From: Gemmataceae bacterium
Lineage (GTDB): Bacteria > Planctomycetota > Planctomycetia > Gemmatales > Gemmataceae
Direction of reading: 5' to 3'
Length of the DNA: 32,510 bases
Assembly: GCA_019748295.1 (NCBI GenBank)
Contig: JAIEPT010000077.1
Span: 1 to 32,510 of the forward strand
Notes under the pieces: model-generated
What the model was told of the DNA's origin: nothing
Databases searched by the model: none
What the model saw: only the letters and a program-made list of their open reading frames with translations
Made by a program: the position numbers and the translations under genes
In this document: in pieces, positions 7,693-15,610 of the stretch
How the letters are laid out: each line of letters starts with the position of its first letter
How positions within the stretch are numbered: position 1 is the first letter of the stretch

Positions 7693-8021
7693 CAGAGTGG
7701 TCCTCACGCTCCGCGTGAGGTCAGCGGCGATGCGAGGTCGGACGACCGCGGAAACAAGTTTATCTAACTTGTTTGAAATGTCTCTCTCATGATCCATTCC
7801 GACAAGTTAATAAACTTGTCGCCACGAAAGACGAGAGTGGTCCTCACGCTCCGCGTCAGGTCAGCAGCGATGCAAGGTCGGACGGGTTTTCGTGGCGACA
7901 AGTTTATCCAACTTGTCGGATTCGTTTTTGGAGAGTTTTCAAACAAGTTAGATAAACTTGTTTCCACGAGCCGTCTGACCTCGCATCGCCGCTGACCTCA
8001 CGCGGAGCGTGAGAACCACAC
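7693..8021. repeat. Nested inverted repeats with four ACAAGTT hairpins
   Basis: The 7566-8037 gap is mostly a nested palindrome. The outer arms are 7693-7774 and 7941-8021. The inner arms are 7800-7833 and part of 7832-7918. Three copies of a unit containing CCTCACGC-TCC-GCGTGAGG (7702-7720, 7842-7860 with one changed base, and an inverted copy at 7996-8013) are each followed by a hairpin. The four hairpins are at 7752-7774, 7800-7821, 7896-7918 and 7941-7963, all with ACAAGTT/AACTTGT stems. The outer pair begins AAACAAG and the inner pair CGACAAG, so arms match their nested partners. No gene is seen in the gap. A fourth copy of the first unit lies at 9636-9684. Confidence 0.88.
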
Positions 8022-8037
8022 TGGTTCAATCCGCTTT

Positions 8038-8400
8038 CTAAAACTCTTTTTCTTTGAGCACCTGAAAGCCGGAGCGTTCGACTTCCTTTTTGATGTTGTC
8101 CGCAAGGGTTTTGGCCCAGCTTTTGGTTCGGCTCAGGCCGATTGCCCCCGTCCACCAGGGGGTATTGCGCGTCAGGATCAATTCGGCGCCGTCGTCGTCA
8201 TATGGTTCGACGACGATTTTGAAGTCGCAGTAGGCGACCAACGCGCCGGCGACGATGCTCAGCGTGAAATTCCCTTTTTTCGCCTCGAAAGCAAGCCCGC
8301 CCGAGGCATGGACGGCGAAGCCCGTTTCCTTCGCCACATGACGGGCTGCCTGATGCAAATCCTCAGGCGACATGTCCGCAACGAACTTCACACCGGCCAT
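8038..8400 (-). CDS. Hypothetical protein, 120 aa
   Basis: I do not recognise this family. The ATG is at 8398-8400 and the stop lies just outside the nested repeat. The protein is small and mixed alpha/beta: an N-terminal helix with SPEDLHQAARHVAKETGF, beta strands with TLSIVAGALVAYCDFKIVV, an acidic PYDDDGAEL turn, and a C-terminal amphipathic helix with KTLADNIKKEVERSGF. There is no signal peptide and no membrane segment. Codon use resembles the neighbours and the frame is clean, which supports a real gene. It is divergent from the ThiO-like gene, and the 128 bp between them must hold both promoters. Confidence 0.65.
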   Translation of the reverse strand: MAGVKFVADMSPEDLHQAARHVAKETGFAVHASGGLAFEAKKGNFTLSIVAGALVAYCDFKIVVEPYDDDGAELILTRNTPWWTGAIGLSRTKSWAKTLADNIKKEVERSGFQVLKEKEF

Positions 8401-8528
8401 GCGGCGATCTCCCAGTCGAAAAATATCGTGAATCGCAATGGTTGTAACATGCGGCGAGAATGAAGGCGAGCGAATTTCCGGCCTCTAGCAAGCGCGACAA
8501 GCGGCTTCCCCACCTGTAAAACAGCCGG

Positions 8529-9626
8529 ATGATTTCGCATGCGGATGTGGCGATCGTCGGCGGCGGCGTGATCGGACTGACTTCGGCGTGGTTCCTCGCC
8601 AAGGAGGGGCTGCGCGTCGTCGTGCTCGATCAGGGCGAACTTGGGGCCGAGGCTTCGTGGGCTGGCGCGGGCATTCTGCCGCCTAGTTCCTGGGAACATG
8701 CCCATACGCCGTTCGATCGTCTCCGTGCTTACGGCCGTCAACATTTCGCTGCGGTTTCTCAAGAATTGCTCGAACAAACCGGCATCGACAACGGCTACCG
8801 CGTCTGCGGCGGCATCGAGTTCCTCGGAGGCGGCGACGAAGCCCTGGCGGAAGAGTGGGGCGGCCCCGGAGTCGAACGCCGTCGGCTCGATGATGCGGCC
8901 GCCCATGCTTTGGAACCGCTGCTAGCGCCACACCTGGGCGATGCGATTCACCTGCCCGCGATGGCTCAGCTTCGCAATCCGCGACACATGAAGGCCCTGG
9001 AAGCGATGTGTCGGCTCACCGGCAAAGTGGAGCTTCGGCCAAGAACAATGGTGCGGCGCTGGCAACGCGAAGGGGAGGGGATCGCGCTGGATTTGGAAGG
9101 GAATGTTCTGCACGCGGCTAACCTCGTCGTCACCGCAGGTGCGTGGACCGGTCCATTCCTTGAACAAACGGGAGTGCGTTTGCCGATTCGCCCCGTCCGC
9201 GGCCAGATCGCTTTGCTGAATCCCGGTCGGCAGATGCTACGCCACGTGCTTGCCTGGGGTCCGCGCTATCTGGTTCCGCGTGAAGATGGCCGGATTCTGG
9301 TCGGTTCGACGGAAGAGGATGTGGGGTTCGATCGCAAAACGACCGATGAAGCCATCGCCGATTTGGTCGCGTTAGCTACCCGGCTTGTCCCCGCGTTGGC
9401 GGAAACCACCTTGGAAAAGCGTTGGGCCGGGCTGCGGCCCGCGATCGCCGCTGGCCTGCCCGCCATCGGGCCGATTCCGTTCATTCCAAATGCATTCGTG
9501 GCAGCGGGACACTTTCGCGCCGGTTTTCAGTTGTCGCTCGGAACCGCCCGCGCCGTGGTCGATCTTGTTTTAAACCGACTTTCGCCACTGCCGCTCGACG
9601 CATTTCGCCTGGAGCGCTTCGCGTGA
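8529..9626 (+). CDS. thiO: FAD-dependent glycine oxidase ThiO-like
   Basis: The protein has 365 aa, typical of ThiO and related D-amino-acid oxidase (DAO) family flavoenzymes. VAIVGGGVIGLTSAWFLAKEG near residues 7-27 is the Rossmann FAD-binding motif (GGGVIG at 11-16), followed by VVLDQG and the ASWAGAGIL block common in glycine oxidases. The C-terminal WAGLRPAIAAGLPAIGP and AGHFRAGFQLS segments are the conserved FAD-contacting end of the family. ThiO oxidises glycine to iminoglycine for the thiazole part of thiamine. No other thi gene is in the window, so another small-amine substrate is possible. The ATG at 8529 is 8 codons before the dinucleotide fold. Confidence 0.85.
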   Translation: MISHADVAIVGGGVIGLTSAWFLAKEGLRVVVLDQGELGAEASWAGAGILPPSSWEHAHTPFDRLRAYGRQHFAAVSQELLEQTGIDNGYRVCGGIEFLGGGDEALAEEWGGPGVERRRLDDAAAHALEPLLAPHLGDAIHLPAMAQLRNPRHMKALEAMCRLTGKVELRPRTMVRRWQREGEGIALDLEGNVLHAANLVVTAGAWTGPFLEQTGVRLPIRPVRGQIALLNPGRQMLRHVLAWGPRYLVPREDGRILVGSTEEDVGFDRKTTDEAIADLVALATRLVPALAETTLEKRWAGLRPAIAAGLPAIGPIPFIPNAFVAAGHFRAGFQLSLGTARAVVDLVLNRLSPLPLDAFRLERFA

Positions 9627-9635
9627 TCCGTTCGA

Positions 9636-9684
9636 GAGAGTGGTCCTCACGCTCCGCGTGAGGTCAGCCGCGATGCAAGGTCTG
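9636..9684 (+). repeat. Fourth copy of the TCACGCTCCGCGTGA unit
   Basis: The sequence from GAGTGGTCCTCACGCTCC to AAGGTCTG repeats the unit at 7693-7742 with few changes. The stem CCTCACGC/GCGTGAGG is at 9645-9663. Here it stands alone, without the ACAAGTT hairpin, 10 bp after the thiO stop codon. Confidence 0.85.
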
Positions 9685-9685
9685 C

Positions 9686-9880
9686 CTAAATCAGCGTGCG
9701 CGATTTCGCCGCAGCACCTTTCGCACGAACCCGAAGCGTTAGCGAGGGATTCACGTCGTCCCTCGCTGACTGACGCTTCGGGCTAGTGCGGGCGACTGGC
9801 ATGTTTTGATCGGATGCGCGACGCCCGCTCTTATTCGAAAGGCGGCTAACGCGCCGCCGATTTGCGCACGCTGATTTAGC
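9686..9880. repeat. MITE-like element with 16-nt terminal inverted repeats
   Basis: CTAAATCAGCGTGCGC at 9686-9701 is repeated in inverse at 9864-9879. Inside it lies a second inverted repeat: 9722-9749 and 9759-9790 both contain CGCAC and CCCGAAGCG blocks and a GCGAGGGA/TCCCTCGC stem. There is no open frame of note. With the preceding repeat this fills the 300-bp gap between thiO and the HNH gene. Confidence 0.8.
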
Positions 9881-9926
9881 ACGCTGGGCCAAGCAAGTGA
9901 CCGCAACTCCATCCGAAAAGAAATTT

Positions 9927-10283
9927 CTACCGCTTGTCCCGCCGAATCACGTTCCGCTTACGCCGGGTAGACTGCTGCTTCCGAACCCATTTGAGAAACG
10001 CTTGCAGCTCGGGGGCGTCGCGGAGCGATTCGATCGCGACATACTGACGGGCGAGCGTGCGGTTCTCGAAAGTCGCGTGGACCATGCCGTGGCATTGGCC
10101 GCAGATGAGAGCGATGTGGTCCTGCGTCCCCCCTTGCGATTTCGGCAAGCAATGATGCTCCGTGAGCGTCGCGGGATTCATCTCGCGCTCGCAAAGTCCG
10201 CAGGGACGCGTCTCATGATCGACGCGGCGCTGATAGTCCAGAATCTCGCCCTTCTTTCTCATCCTGCTGCTTTCATCCTTCAT
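9927..10283 (-). CDS. Small HNH endonuclease-like protein
   Basis: The protein has 118 aa. It has CGLC at 28-31, TEHHCLPKSQGG at 41-52 and ICGQCHGMVH at 60-69, a compact zinc-bound HNH domain: two CxxC pairs and the HH of the first strand. The central Asn of HNH is replaced by His in QDHIAL, and an Asn at 74 could be the last metal ligand. The C-terminal tail is strongly basic (RKQQSTRRKRNVIRRDKR), suiting nucleic-acid binding. It starts 11 bp after the stop of the oxidoreductase gene on the same strand. An alternative ATG lies at 10262. It could be a nickase, a stand-alone homing-type nuclease or a housekeeping HNH protein; the context does not decide. Confidence 0.8.
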   Translation of the reverse strand: MKDESSRMRKKGEILDYQRRVDHETRPCGLCEREMNPATLTEHHCLPKSQGGTQDHIALICGQCHGMVHATFENRTLARQYVAIESLRDAPELQAFLKWVRKQQSTRRKRNVIRRDKR

Positions 10284-10294
10284 CCTTTATTGCA

Positions 10295-11878
10295 TTACCA
10301 GCGTTTCTGCATTTCGCGGGCGGCGTTGTAGCCGCAGGTGCCCATGACGCCGCCGCCAGGGTGGGCGGCCGCTCCGCAGAGATAAAGGTTTTTGATGGGC
10401 GTGCGATATTGCGCCCAACCGGCGGCGGGGCGGAACATGAAGAGCTGGTGCAGGCCCATCGAGCCCTGGAAGATGTTGCCCCCCGTCAGGTTGAAGATGC
10501 GTTCCAGATCGACCGGCGAAATCACCTGCCTATCGATCACGCTGTTCTTGAAGTTCGGCGCGTAGTCGTTCACGATGTCGAAACAGCGGTCGGCAAACTT
10601 GTCCTTCTCCTGATCCCAGTTCCCTTCCTTCAGCTTGTACGGCGCGTACTGCACGAACATCGACATCACATGCTTGCCTTCCGGGGCTACCGAAGGATCG
10701 ACGGACGAGGGCATGGTGCATTCGATGACGGGGTTCTTCGACGGATATCCGTATTTGGCGTCGTCGTAGGCCCGTTCGATGTAATCCTGATCCGGACATA
10801 GGTGCATCGTGCCGCGATGTTGCGGTCCCACGGTCGTGCCGGGCATTGCTTTGAAGTTCGGCGGTTCCGATAGGGCGACGTTGATTTTGAACGACGCCGA
10901 GCTGTAGTCGATGCGCTGGATCGCTTCGCGGAAGTCTTCCGGCAACACGTTTGGATCGAGCATGACCTCGAACGTGAGATGCGGATCGACGCCGCTCGCG
11001 ACCTTGGTTGCATGAAACTCTTCGCCGCTCTTGAGCGCGACGCCGTAGGACGAGCCGTTCTTGACGAGGATCTTCGCGACCTCGGCCTCGGTGCGGATCT
11101 CGACGCCCAGGTTCTTGCCCGCTTTCGCGAGTGCCTGCGTCAGCCCGCCCATGCCGCCGCGGACATAGGCCCACACGCCGCGTTTGCCGTTGGTTTCGCC
11201 CATGACATGATGGAAGAGCACATACGCGGTGCCCGGCATCGAGGGGGCCGCGAAGGCGCCGATGATCGCGTCGGTGGCGAGGGTGCCCTTCAGTTGTTCC
11301 GACTCGAACCAGCGATCGAGGATCGTGCGAGCGGAACCGGAGAGGACTTCGACCGCCTCTCCCATGTGCGTGCCCAGCTTCTGCATCGATCGGCCGAGGT
11401 TGAACAGCTTCCATCCGCCGGAGATGCCGGGGCTGATGATGTTCGGCGGAGTCTGGATCAACGTCGGCTCGATGACGTCGGCCACGCGCTCGAGCATTTT
11501 CTCGTACTTGGGATAGGCTTCCGCATCCTTCTTGCTGAACTTCGCGATTTCGCGAAGATTCATCCCCTCGTCCGGTCCGAGGAACAGATGCCGGCCATCC
11601 GGGAAGGGGGTGAAGGAGGAAGGATTGCGTTCGATGAGGTCGAACCCGTAATCCTTCAGACGAAGATCGCGGATGATTTCCGGGCGGAAAAGGCTGTTGA
11701 CGTAGGCGGCGGTGGAGACCTTGAAGCCGGGGAACGTTTCCTCGGTGACGGCACATCCGCCGACGATATGGCGGCGTTCGAGAACGAGGACTTTCCATTT
11801 GGCTTTGGCGAGGTAGCAGGCCGTCACCAATCCGTTGTGCCCGCCGCCGATGATGATCGCGTCATACGCCTTCGCCAT
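10295..11878 (-). CDS. PYROXD2-like FAD/NAD(P)-dependent oxidoreductase
   Basis: From the ATG at 11876-11878 the protein has 527 aa. YDAIIIGGGHNGLVTACYL at 5-23 is an FAD-binding Rossmann motif (GGGHNG at 11-16), followed by VLVLERRHIVGGCAVTEE. The C-terminal YLCGAAAHPGGGVMGTCGYNAA is the second FAD motif of the phytoene desaturase/PYROXD2 group. The central HHVMGETNGKRGVWAYVRGGMGGLTQAL block also fits PYROXD2-type proteins rather than carotenoid desaturases. The reaction is not established. The start is chosen because AAGAGG lies 5 bases upstream; the frame is open 13 codons further, into a 7-nt repeat tract. The HNH gene follows after 11 bp. Confidence 0.87.
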   Translation of the reverse strand: MAKAYDAIIIGGGHNGLVTACYLAKAKWKVLVLERRHIVGGCAVTEETFPGFKVSTAAYVNSLFRPEIIRDLRLKDYGFDLIERNPSSFTPFPDGRHLFLGPDEGMNLREIAKFSKKDAEAYPKYEKMLERVADVIEPTLIQTPPNIISPGISGGWKLFNLGRSMQKLGTHMGEAVEVLSGSARTILDRWFESEQLKGTLATDAIIGAFAAPSMPGTAYVLFHHVMGETNGKRGVWAYVRGGMGGLTQALAKAGKNLGVEIRTEAEVAKILVKNGSSYGVALKSGEEFHATKVASGVDPHLTFEVMLDPNVLPEDFREAIQRIDYSSASFKINVALSEPPNFKAMPGTTVGPQHRGTMHLCPDQDYIERAYDDAKYGYPSKNPVIECTMPSSVDPSVAPEGKHVMSMFVQYAPYKLKEGNWDQEKDKFADRCFDIVNDYAPNFKNSVIDRQVISPVDLERIFNLTGGNIFQGSMGLHQLFMFRPAAGWAQYRTPIKNLYLCGAAAHPGGGVMGTCGYNAAREMQKRW

Positions 11879-11894
11879 GGAAACCTCTTGCGGA

Positions 11895-11950
11895 AAATCG
11901 CAAATCGCAAATCGCAAATTGCAAATTGCAAATTTCAGATTGCAAATTGA
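11895..11950. repeat. 7-nt tandem repeat, 8 units
   Basis: Eight successive 7-nt units, AAATCGC three times, AAATTGC twice, then AAATTTC, AGATTGC and AAATTGA. AT-rich against the GC-rich background. It lies just upstream of the start of the PYROXD2-like gene. Confidence 0.9.
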
Positions 11951-11992
11951 AGAGCGAGCCAGGGGATGATTGCTGACAGCTCCTTGCCTTTC

Positions 11993-12027
11993 AATTCGAA
12001 ATTCGAAATTCGAAATCCGAAATCAGA
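11993..12027. repeat. 7-nt tandem repeat, 5 units
   Basis: Five units: AATTCGA three times, AATCCGA and AATCAGA. The last unit supplies the stop codon of the acetyltransferase gene (TCA at 12023-12025, TGA on the minus strand). Confidence 0.9.
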
Positions 12028-12967
12028 CCTTCTTTATTAGTGTTTGTCCTCGATCTACCTTCTCGAAGCCGTAGCTTTCGAGGAACTTGACGGCTGCGGG
12101 ATTGCTTTCGTTGGCCTGCACCTCGGCCAATTCGAAGAAGCTTTCCTGGCCTTGGCGGAGCACGGCTCCGAGCAGCAATTTGCCCACGCCTTGCTGGCGA
12201 TGTTCGTCGGCGATCTCGAAACCGAGGATGCCGACCGAGGGTTTGCCCCAGCGATAACTGAAGCCTTCCATCTCCCACACGAGCGCCCGGCCGACGATCT
12301 TTTTCGTCTTCTTATCCTCGACGATGAAGGCGATCGGATCGATGCATCCGGTCGTGCATTCGTGCCAAAAAGAATCGAGTTTTCGCGGCGGCCCGACCTG
12401 CACCTCGTACTTGGTGCGGAGAATCGACACCCGGGCATCGTTCGGTTTCGGCAGCTGCTCGAGTGGGCGATCATAGACGGCGGTGGTCGAATGCACGCCG
12501 TAGCCATGTTTCAGAAAAAAGGGCGTGGCCGCGGGGTCGCTATCGAGGAAGCCTGAGCATTCGCTCCCCCCGTAGAGCCCTAAATAGAACGGGTTGCGCG
12601 GGGACTGGGACCCAGCGAAAATCGTTCGGGCGCCGCGTCCTTGGAGGTACGCTTCCCCCTGTCGCAGCAACTCGGAACCCACGCCTTGCTTGCGATGGGT
12701 GGGCGCCACGCCGAGCATGCAGACGACCCCCTCCGCCGCTTCGCCTAGTCGCGGTGCGATTCCGGCGTGTATCCAGCCGATGCAACGGCCGTCTTCCTCC
12801 TCGGCCAGTATGAGGCCCGCGGGATCGAACGTGGGCTTGGAGAGGACGTATCGTTCGAGCGGAGTGCTGGTTCGCATTTGCACGGCGCCGCGATTCACGA
12901 AGCACTGGTTCCAGACTTCCGTGAGCCGCGGCGGATCGATATTGCGAAATGGGCGATAGCGAATCAA
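12023..12967 (-). CDS. GNAT acetyltransferase with two GNAT domains
   Basis: The protein has 314 aa and contains two GCN5-related N-acetyltransferase folds. The acetyl-CoA motif of the first is LGVAPTHRKQGVGSELL (about 106-122); that of the second is IADEHRQQGVGKLLLGAVL (about 260-278), followed by VQANESNPAAVKFLESYGFE, a standard GNAT end. The substrate is unknown. The start codon is TTG at 12965-12967, with GGGGTG about 6 bases upstream; no ATG lies nearby. The stop codon falls inside a 7-nt tandem repeat, which suggests that the repeat set the present C-terminus. A TATAAT at 13046-13051 on the minus strand may be the -10 element. Confidence 0.87.
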   Translation of the reverse strand: MIRYRPFRNIDPPRLTEVWNQCFVNRGAVQMRTSTPLERYVLSKPTFDPAGLILAEEEDGRCIGWIHAGIAPRLGEAAEGVVCMLGVAPTHRKQGVGSELLRQGEAYLQGRGARTIFAGSQSPRNPFYLGLYGGSECSGFLDSDPAATPFFLKHGYGVHSTTAVYDRPLEQLPKPNDARVSILRTKYEVQVGPPRKLDSFWHECTTGCIDPIAFIVEDKKTKKIVGRALVWEMEGFSYRWGKPSVGILGFEIADEHRQQGVGKLLLGAVLRQGQESFFELAEVQANESNPAAVKFLESYGFEKVDRGQTLIKKV

Positions 12968-13045
12968 CGAAGCACCCCAGACGGCGACGAGCGGAGGGGC
13001 GATGGGCGTGTCGCCGCAGAATCCATCCCGAGTAGCGTTTTCTTA

Positions 13046-13051
13046 ATTATA
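13046..13051 (-). promoter_or_regulatory. Possible -10 box for the GNAT gene
   Basis: A consensus TATAAT on the minus strand, about 80 bp before the TTG start. No good -35 box is seen at 16-18 bp spacing, so support is limited. Confidence 0.35.
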
Positions 13052-13169
13052 GGCGCCGGCATCGCAAAAGGACGCCAAGGCTTGATCGCTGGCTGCGAGG
13101 CAAAAAAGGGAGAACGCTTGCACGGCCTCGCGGGATGCTTTAGCGTTGGCGTCACCTTTGGAGAAGTCG

Positions 13170-13994
13170 ATGCAACGTTTCCTGCCGCTGTTGATGTTCG
13201 CCCTTTCCATGCCCTTTGCAACCGCTCAGGGCGCGAAGGACTTCCCGGATCCGGCGCCGCGGAAGGCGGAGATTCTTAAGCGGTTTCGGGACGAGTTCCT
13301 CGAGATCACGCCCGGAAAGGGGAAATATCCGGCCAAGTTCACGATGGGGTCGAAAGCCGCCGCCTCCGAGCAGCCGATGCATGAAGTATCGCTCAAGTCG
13401 CCGTTTTTCATCGCGAAGTACGAAGTGACGCAGGAGCTGTATCAAGTCGTGATGGGTACCAATCCCAGCAAATGGAAGGGCGTCCGCAACTCGGCCGAGA
13501 TGATGGATTGGAAAGAGGCGGTCGAATTCTGCAAGAAAGCGACGGCAATGCTTCGGGAAGCGAAGCTCATCGACGCGAAGGAAATCGTCCGCCTGCCGAG
13601 CGAAGCGGAGTGGGAATACGTTTGCCGTGCGGGGACGAAAACGGCGTATTCCTTCGGCGACGACGCGAAAGAGCTGACCGCTTACGGATGGTACAAGGTC
13701 AACGCTCCCGGCAACGATCCTCCGGTGGGCCTCAAGAAAGCGAACCCGTGGGGGTTGTACGATATGCATGGCTACTGTTGGGAATGGTGCGAAGACGATT
13801 GGCATGCCGACTACAAGGGGGCGAACGCGGACGGCAGTCCGCGCGTCGTTGCGGACGCCGTGAAGAAGGCGATGCGCAGCGGGTCATGGGCCGACGACGC
13901 CGACGCATCGCGATCCGCCTCCCGGCGCGGAGCGGCGATCGACGCGAAGAGCGACGCCATCGGGATGCGGTGCGTGCTCAGCAAGATGCCGTAG
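13170..13994 (+). CDS. Secreted SUMF1/FGE-like domain protein without active-site cysteines
   Basis: From the ATG at 13170 the protein has 274 aa. It begins with a signal peptide (MQRFLPLLMF ... ATAQ, 1-20). The rest is a formylglycine-generating-enzyme fold: KFTMGSKAAASEQPMHEVSL at 56-75, VTQELYQVVMG at 86-96, RLPSEAEWEYVCRAGT at 141-156, and NPWGLYDMHGYCWEWCEDDW at 192-211. The C-terminal block SRSASRRG lacks the Cys pair of true FGE (CRYRC type), so sulfatase activation is unlikely; a carbohydrate or protein-binding role is more probable. The start is chosen from TTGGAGAAG with good spacing; the frame is open 8 codons upstream. SUMF1-like proteins are abundant in planctomycetes. Confidence 0.87.
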   Translation: MQRFLPLLMFALSMPFATAQGAKDFPDPAPRKAEILKRFRDEFLEITPGKGKYPAKFTMGSKAAASEQPMHEVSLKSPFFIAKYEVTQELYQVVMGTNPSKWKGVRNSAEMMDWKEAVEFCKKATAMLREAKLIDAKEIVRLPSEAEWEYVCRAGTKTAYSFGDDAKELTAYGWYKVNAPGNDPPVGLKKANPWGLYDMHGYCWEWCEDDWHADYKGANADGSPRVVADAVKKAMRSGSWADDADASRSASRRGAAIDAKSDAIGMRCVLSKMP

Positions 13995-14071
13995 CGGCGA
14001 GCCGGGAGCGTTGACAGTACGTTTAGCACGACACTGCGTTGAGTTGGACCAGTTTCAAAATGTAGCGTCTT

Positions 14072-14296
14072 TACGCCAACGGCGTTGCAGCCCACAGCCC
14101 AGGGTTGGCGACCGCAGGGAGCCTACCCTGGGTAACACGACAGGAGCAACCGCCTACCCCGAAGGGGTTGAAGCCACGGATTCTAACCCGTTGCTCGAAC
14201 CCCTTTGGGGTACATTTGGGTTACTGGAATGACAGCCCAGGGTAGGCTCCCTGCGGTCGCCAACCCTGGGCTGTGGGCTGCAACGCCTTTGGCGTA
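14072..14296. repeat. Inverted repeat with two 61-nt arms
   Basis: Arms 14072-14132 and 14236-14296 match in inverse at 60 of 61 positions. The arms include GGCGTTGCAGCCCACAGCCC and GGCGACCGCAGGGAGCC. The 103-nt centre contains an inner hairpin, ACCCCGAAGGGGTT against AACCCCTTTGGGGT. It fills most of the 13995-14361 gap, where no gene is seen. A MITE-like or REP-cluster element that would form a strong cruciform or RNA hairpin. Confidence 0.92.
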
Positions 14297-14361
14297 GTGA
14301 AATCCCAGGCGTGGAATATTGAAGCTACGGAAACGCTCTTAACTCGCCTGGGGATCTACGC

Positions 14362-15573
14362 ATGAATCGCCTTTGCCTACTTGTTCTGTTGCTCGCCCCC
14401 ATGGCTCATGCGGGCGATTGGCCTCAGTTTCTCGGCCCCAAACGCGACGGCGTTTCGGATGAGACGGATATTGCCGCCTGGGGCAAAGACGGTCCCAGAA
14501 AGCTCTGGTCGCGCGATGTGGGGGAGGGCTATGCGGGCCCTGTCGTTGCGGGGAAGGATCTCATCGTCTTCCATCGCGTCGCCAACGAAGACCTCGTCGA
14601 ATGCCTCGATCCGGCCACGGGCAAGGAAAAGTGGAAGTGCTCCTACTCGACCGACTACGACGATCCCCTCGGCAAGGGGAACGGCCCCCGCGCCACTCCG
14701 ACGATTCGCGGCGCTGCCGTGGTGACGATCGGCGCCGACGGATCGCTGCACTGTTTGGATCGTGCGACCGGCAAGAAGCGTTGGGCGCATCAGATTACGA
14801 AGGAATACAAAGTCCCGCAAAGCTACTTCGGCGTAGGTTCCTCCCCGCTCGTGCTTGCGGATCGAGTGCTCGTTAATGTCGGCGCCAAAAAAGCCGGTAT
14901 CGTCGCCTTCGCGCTTGCCGACGGCAAGGAACTGTGGACCGCCACCGACGATGGCCCCAGCTATTCGTCCCCCATCGAAGTCGCGATCGATGGCGCGGCA
15001 CGCGTGCTTTTCTTCACGCGCAATGGCCCCGTCTATCTCGATCCATCCGACGGCAAGGTGCTGTACTCGTCCCGCTGGCGGGCTCGATATGACGCCTCGG
15101 TGAACGCGGCGACGCCCCTGATGATTGGGGAAAAAGCCTTTCTCTCGACCTCGTACGAGACCGGCGCGCTGATGCTCGAATTGAGCAAAAACTCGGCGAA
15201 GACGCTGTGGGATTCCGAAGAGGTCATGACGAACCACTTCAATACATCGGTCGTGCGGAAGGGGCTGCTTTTCGGTTGCGATGGCCGGCAGGAAGCGGGG
15301 CCAAGCTTTCGGTGTGCCGATCCCGCGACGAAGAAAGTGCTGTGGGATGTGCCCCGTTTCGGTTGCGGCACGATGGCGTTGGCGGGCGACACGATCGTCA
15401 TGCTCAAGGAAAACGGCGAACTGCTGCTGGTGCAAGCCGATGGTAAGCAATACCGCGAACTGGCGAAGGCGACCGTCTTCGACGCCGGTCCCTGCCGAGC
15501 GCAGATCGCGATTGCTCAGGGCAAGCTGTTCGCGCGGGACAGCGCGAAGCTTGCGTGTTTCGCCCTCAAATAA
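14362..15573 (+). CDS. Secreted PQQ-like beta-propeller protein
   Basis: The protein has 403 aa. Residues 1-18 are a signal peptide ending in AHAGD. The mature part opens with DWPQFLGPKRDGVSDE, the standard start of planctomycete PQQ-type propellers (BamB-like fold). Repeats carry the blade motif A-x-D-G-x-LxW or its variants: CLDPATGKEKWKC, CLDRATGKKRWAHQ, ALADGKELWTATDDGPSYSSP, YLDPSDGKVLY. It lacks visible PQQ-dehydrogenase catalytic residues, so a binding or scaffold role outside the cytoplasm is likely. It converges with the WD40 gene across 37 bp with no clear terminator. Confidence 0.88.
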   Translation: MNRLCLLVLLLAPMAHAGDWPQFLGPKRDGVSDETDIAAWGKDGPRKLWSRDVGEGYAGPVVAGKDLIVFHRVANEDLVECLDPATGKEKWKCSYSTDYDDPLGKGNGPRATPTIRGAAVVTIGADGSLHCLDRATGKKRWAHQITKEYKVPQSYFGVGSSPLVLADRVLVNVGAKKAGIVAFALADGKELWTATDDGPSYSSPIEVAIDGAARVLFFTRNGPVYLDPSDGKVLYSSRWRARYDASVNAATPLMIGEKAFLSTSYETGALMLELSKNSAKTLWDSEEVMTNHFNTSVVRKGLLFGCDGRQEAGPSFRCADPATKKVLWDVPRFGCGTMALAGDTIVMLKENGELLLVQADGKQYRELAKATVFDAGPCRAQIAIAQGKLFARDSAKLACFALK

Positions 15574-15610
15574 CGGCTTGTCGTGGGAACGCGTTCAGGG
15601 GCTTGATGAG

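Noticed and set aside
9927..10283. HNH gene as part of a restriction or defence system
   Set aside because: No methyltransferase, helicase or other defence gene lies nearby; it follows a metabolic oxidoreductase.
11895..12027. Possible CRISPR array
   Set aside because: Units are 7 nt with no spacers, so these are simple tandem repeats.
13170..13994. True formylglycine-generating enzyme
   Set aside because: The catalytic cysteine pair is absent and no sulfatase gene is in the window.
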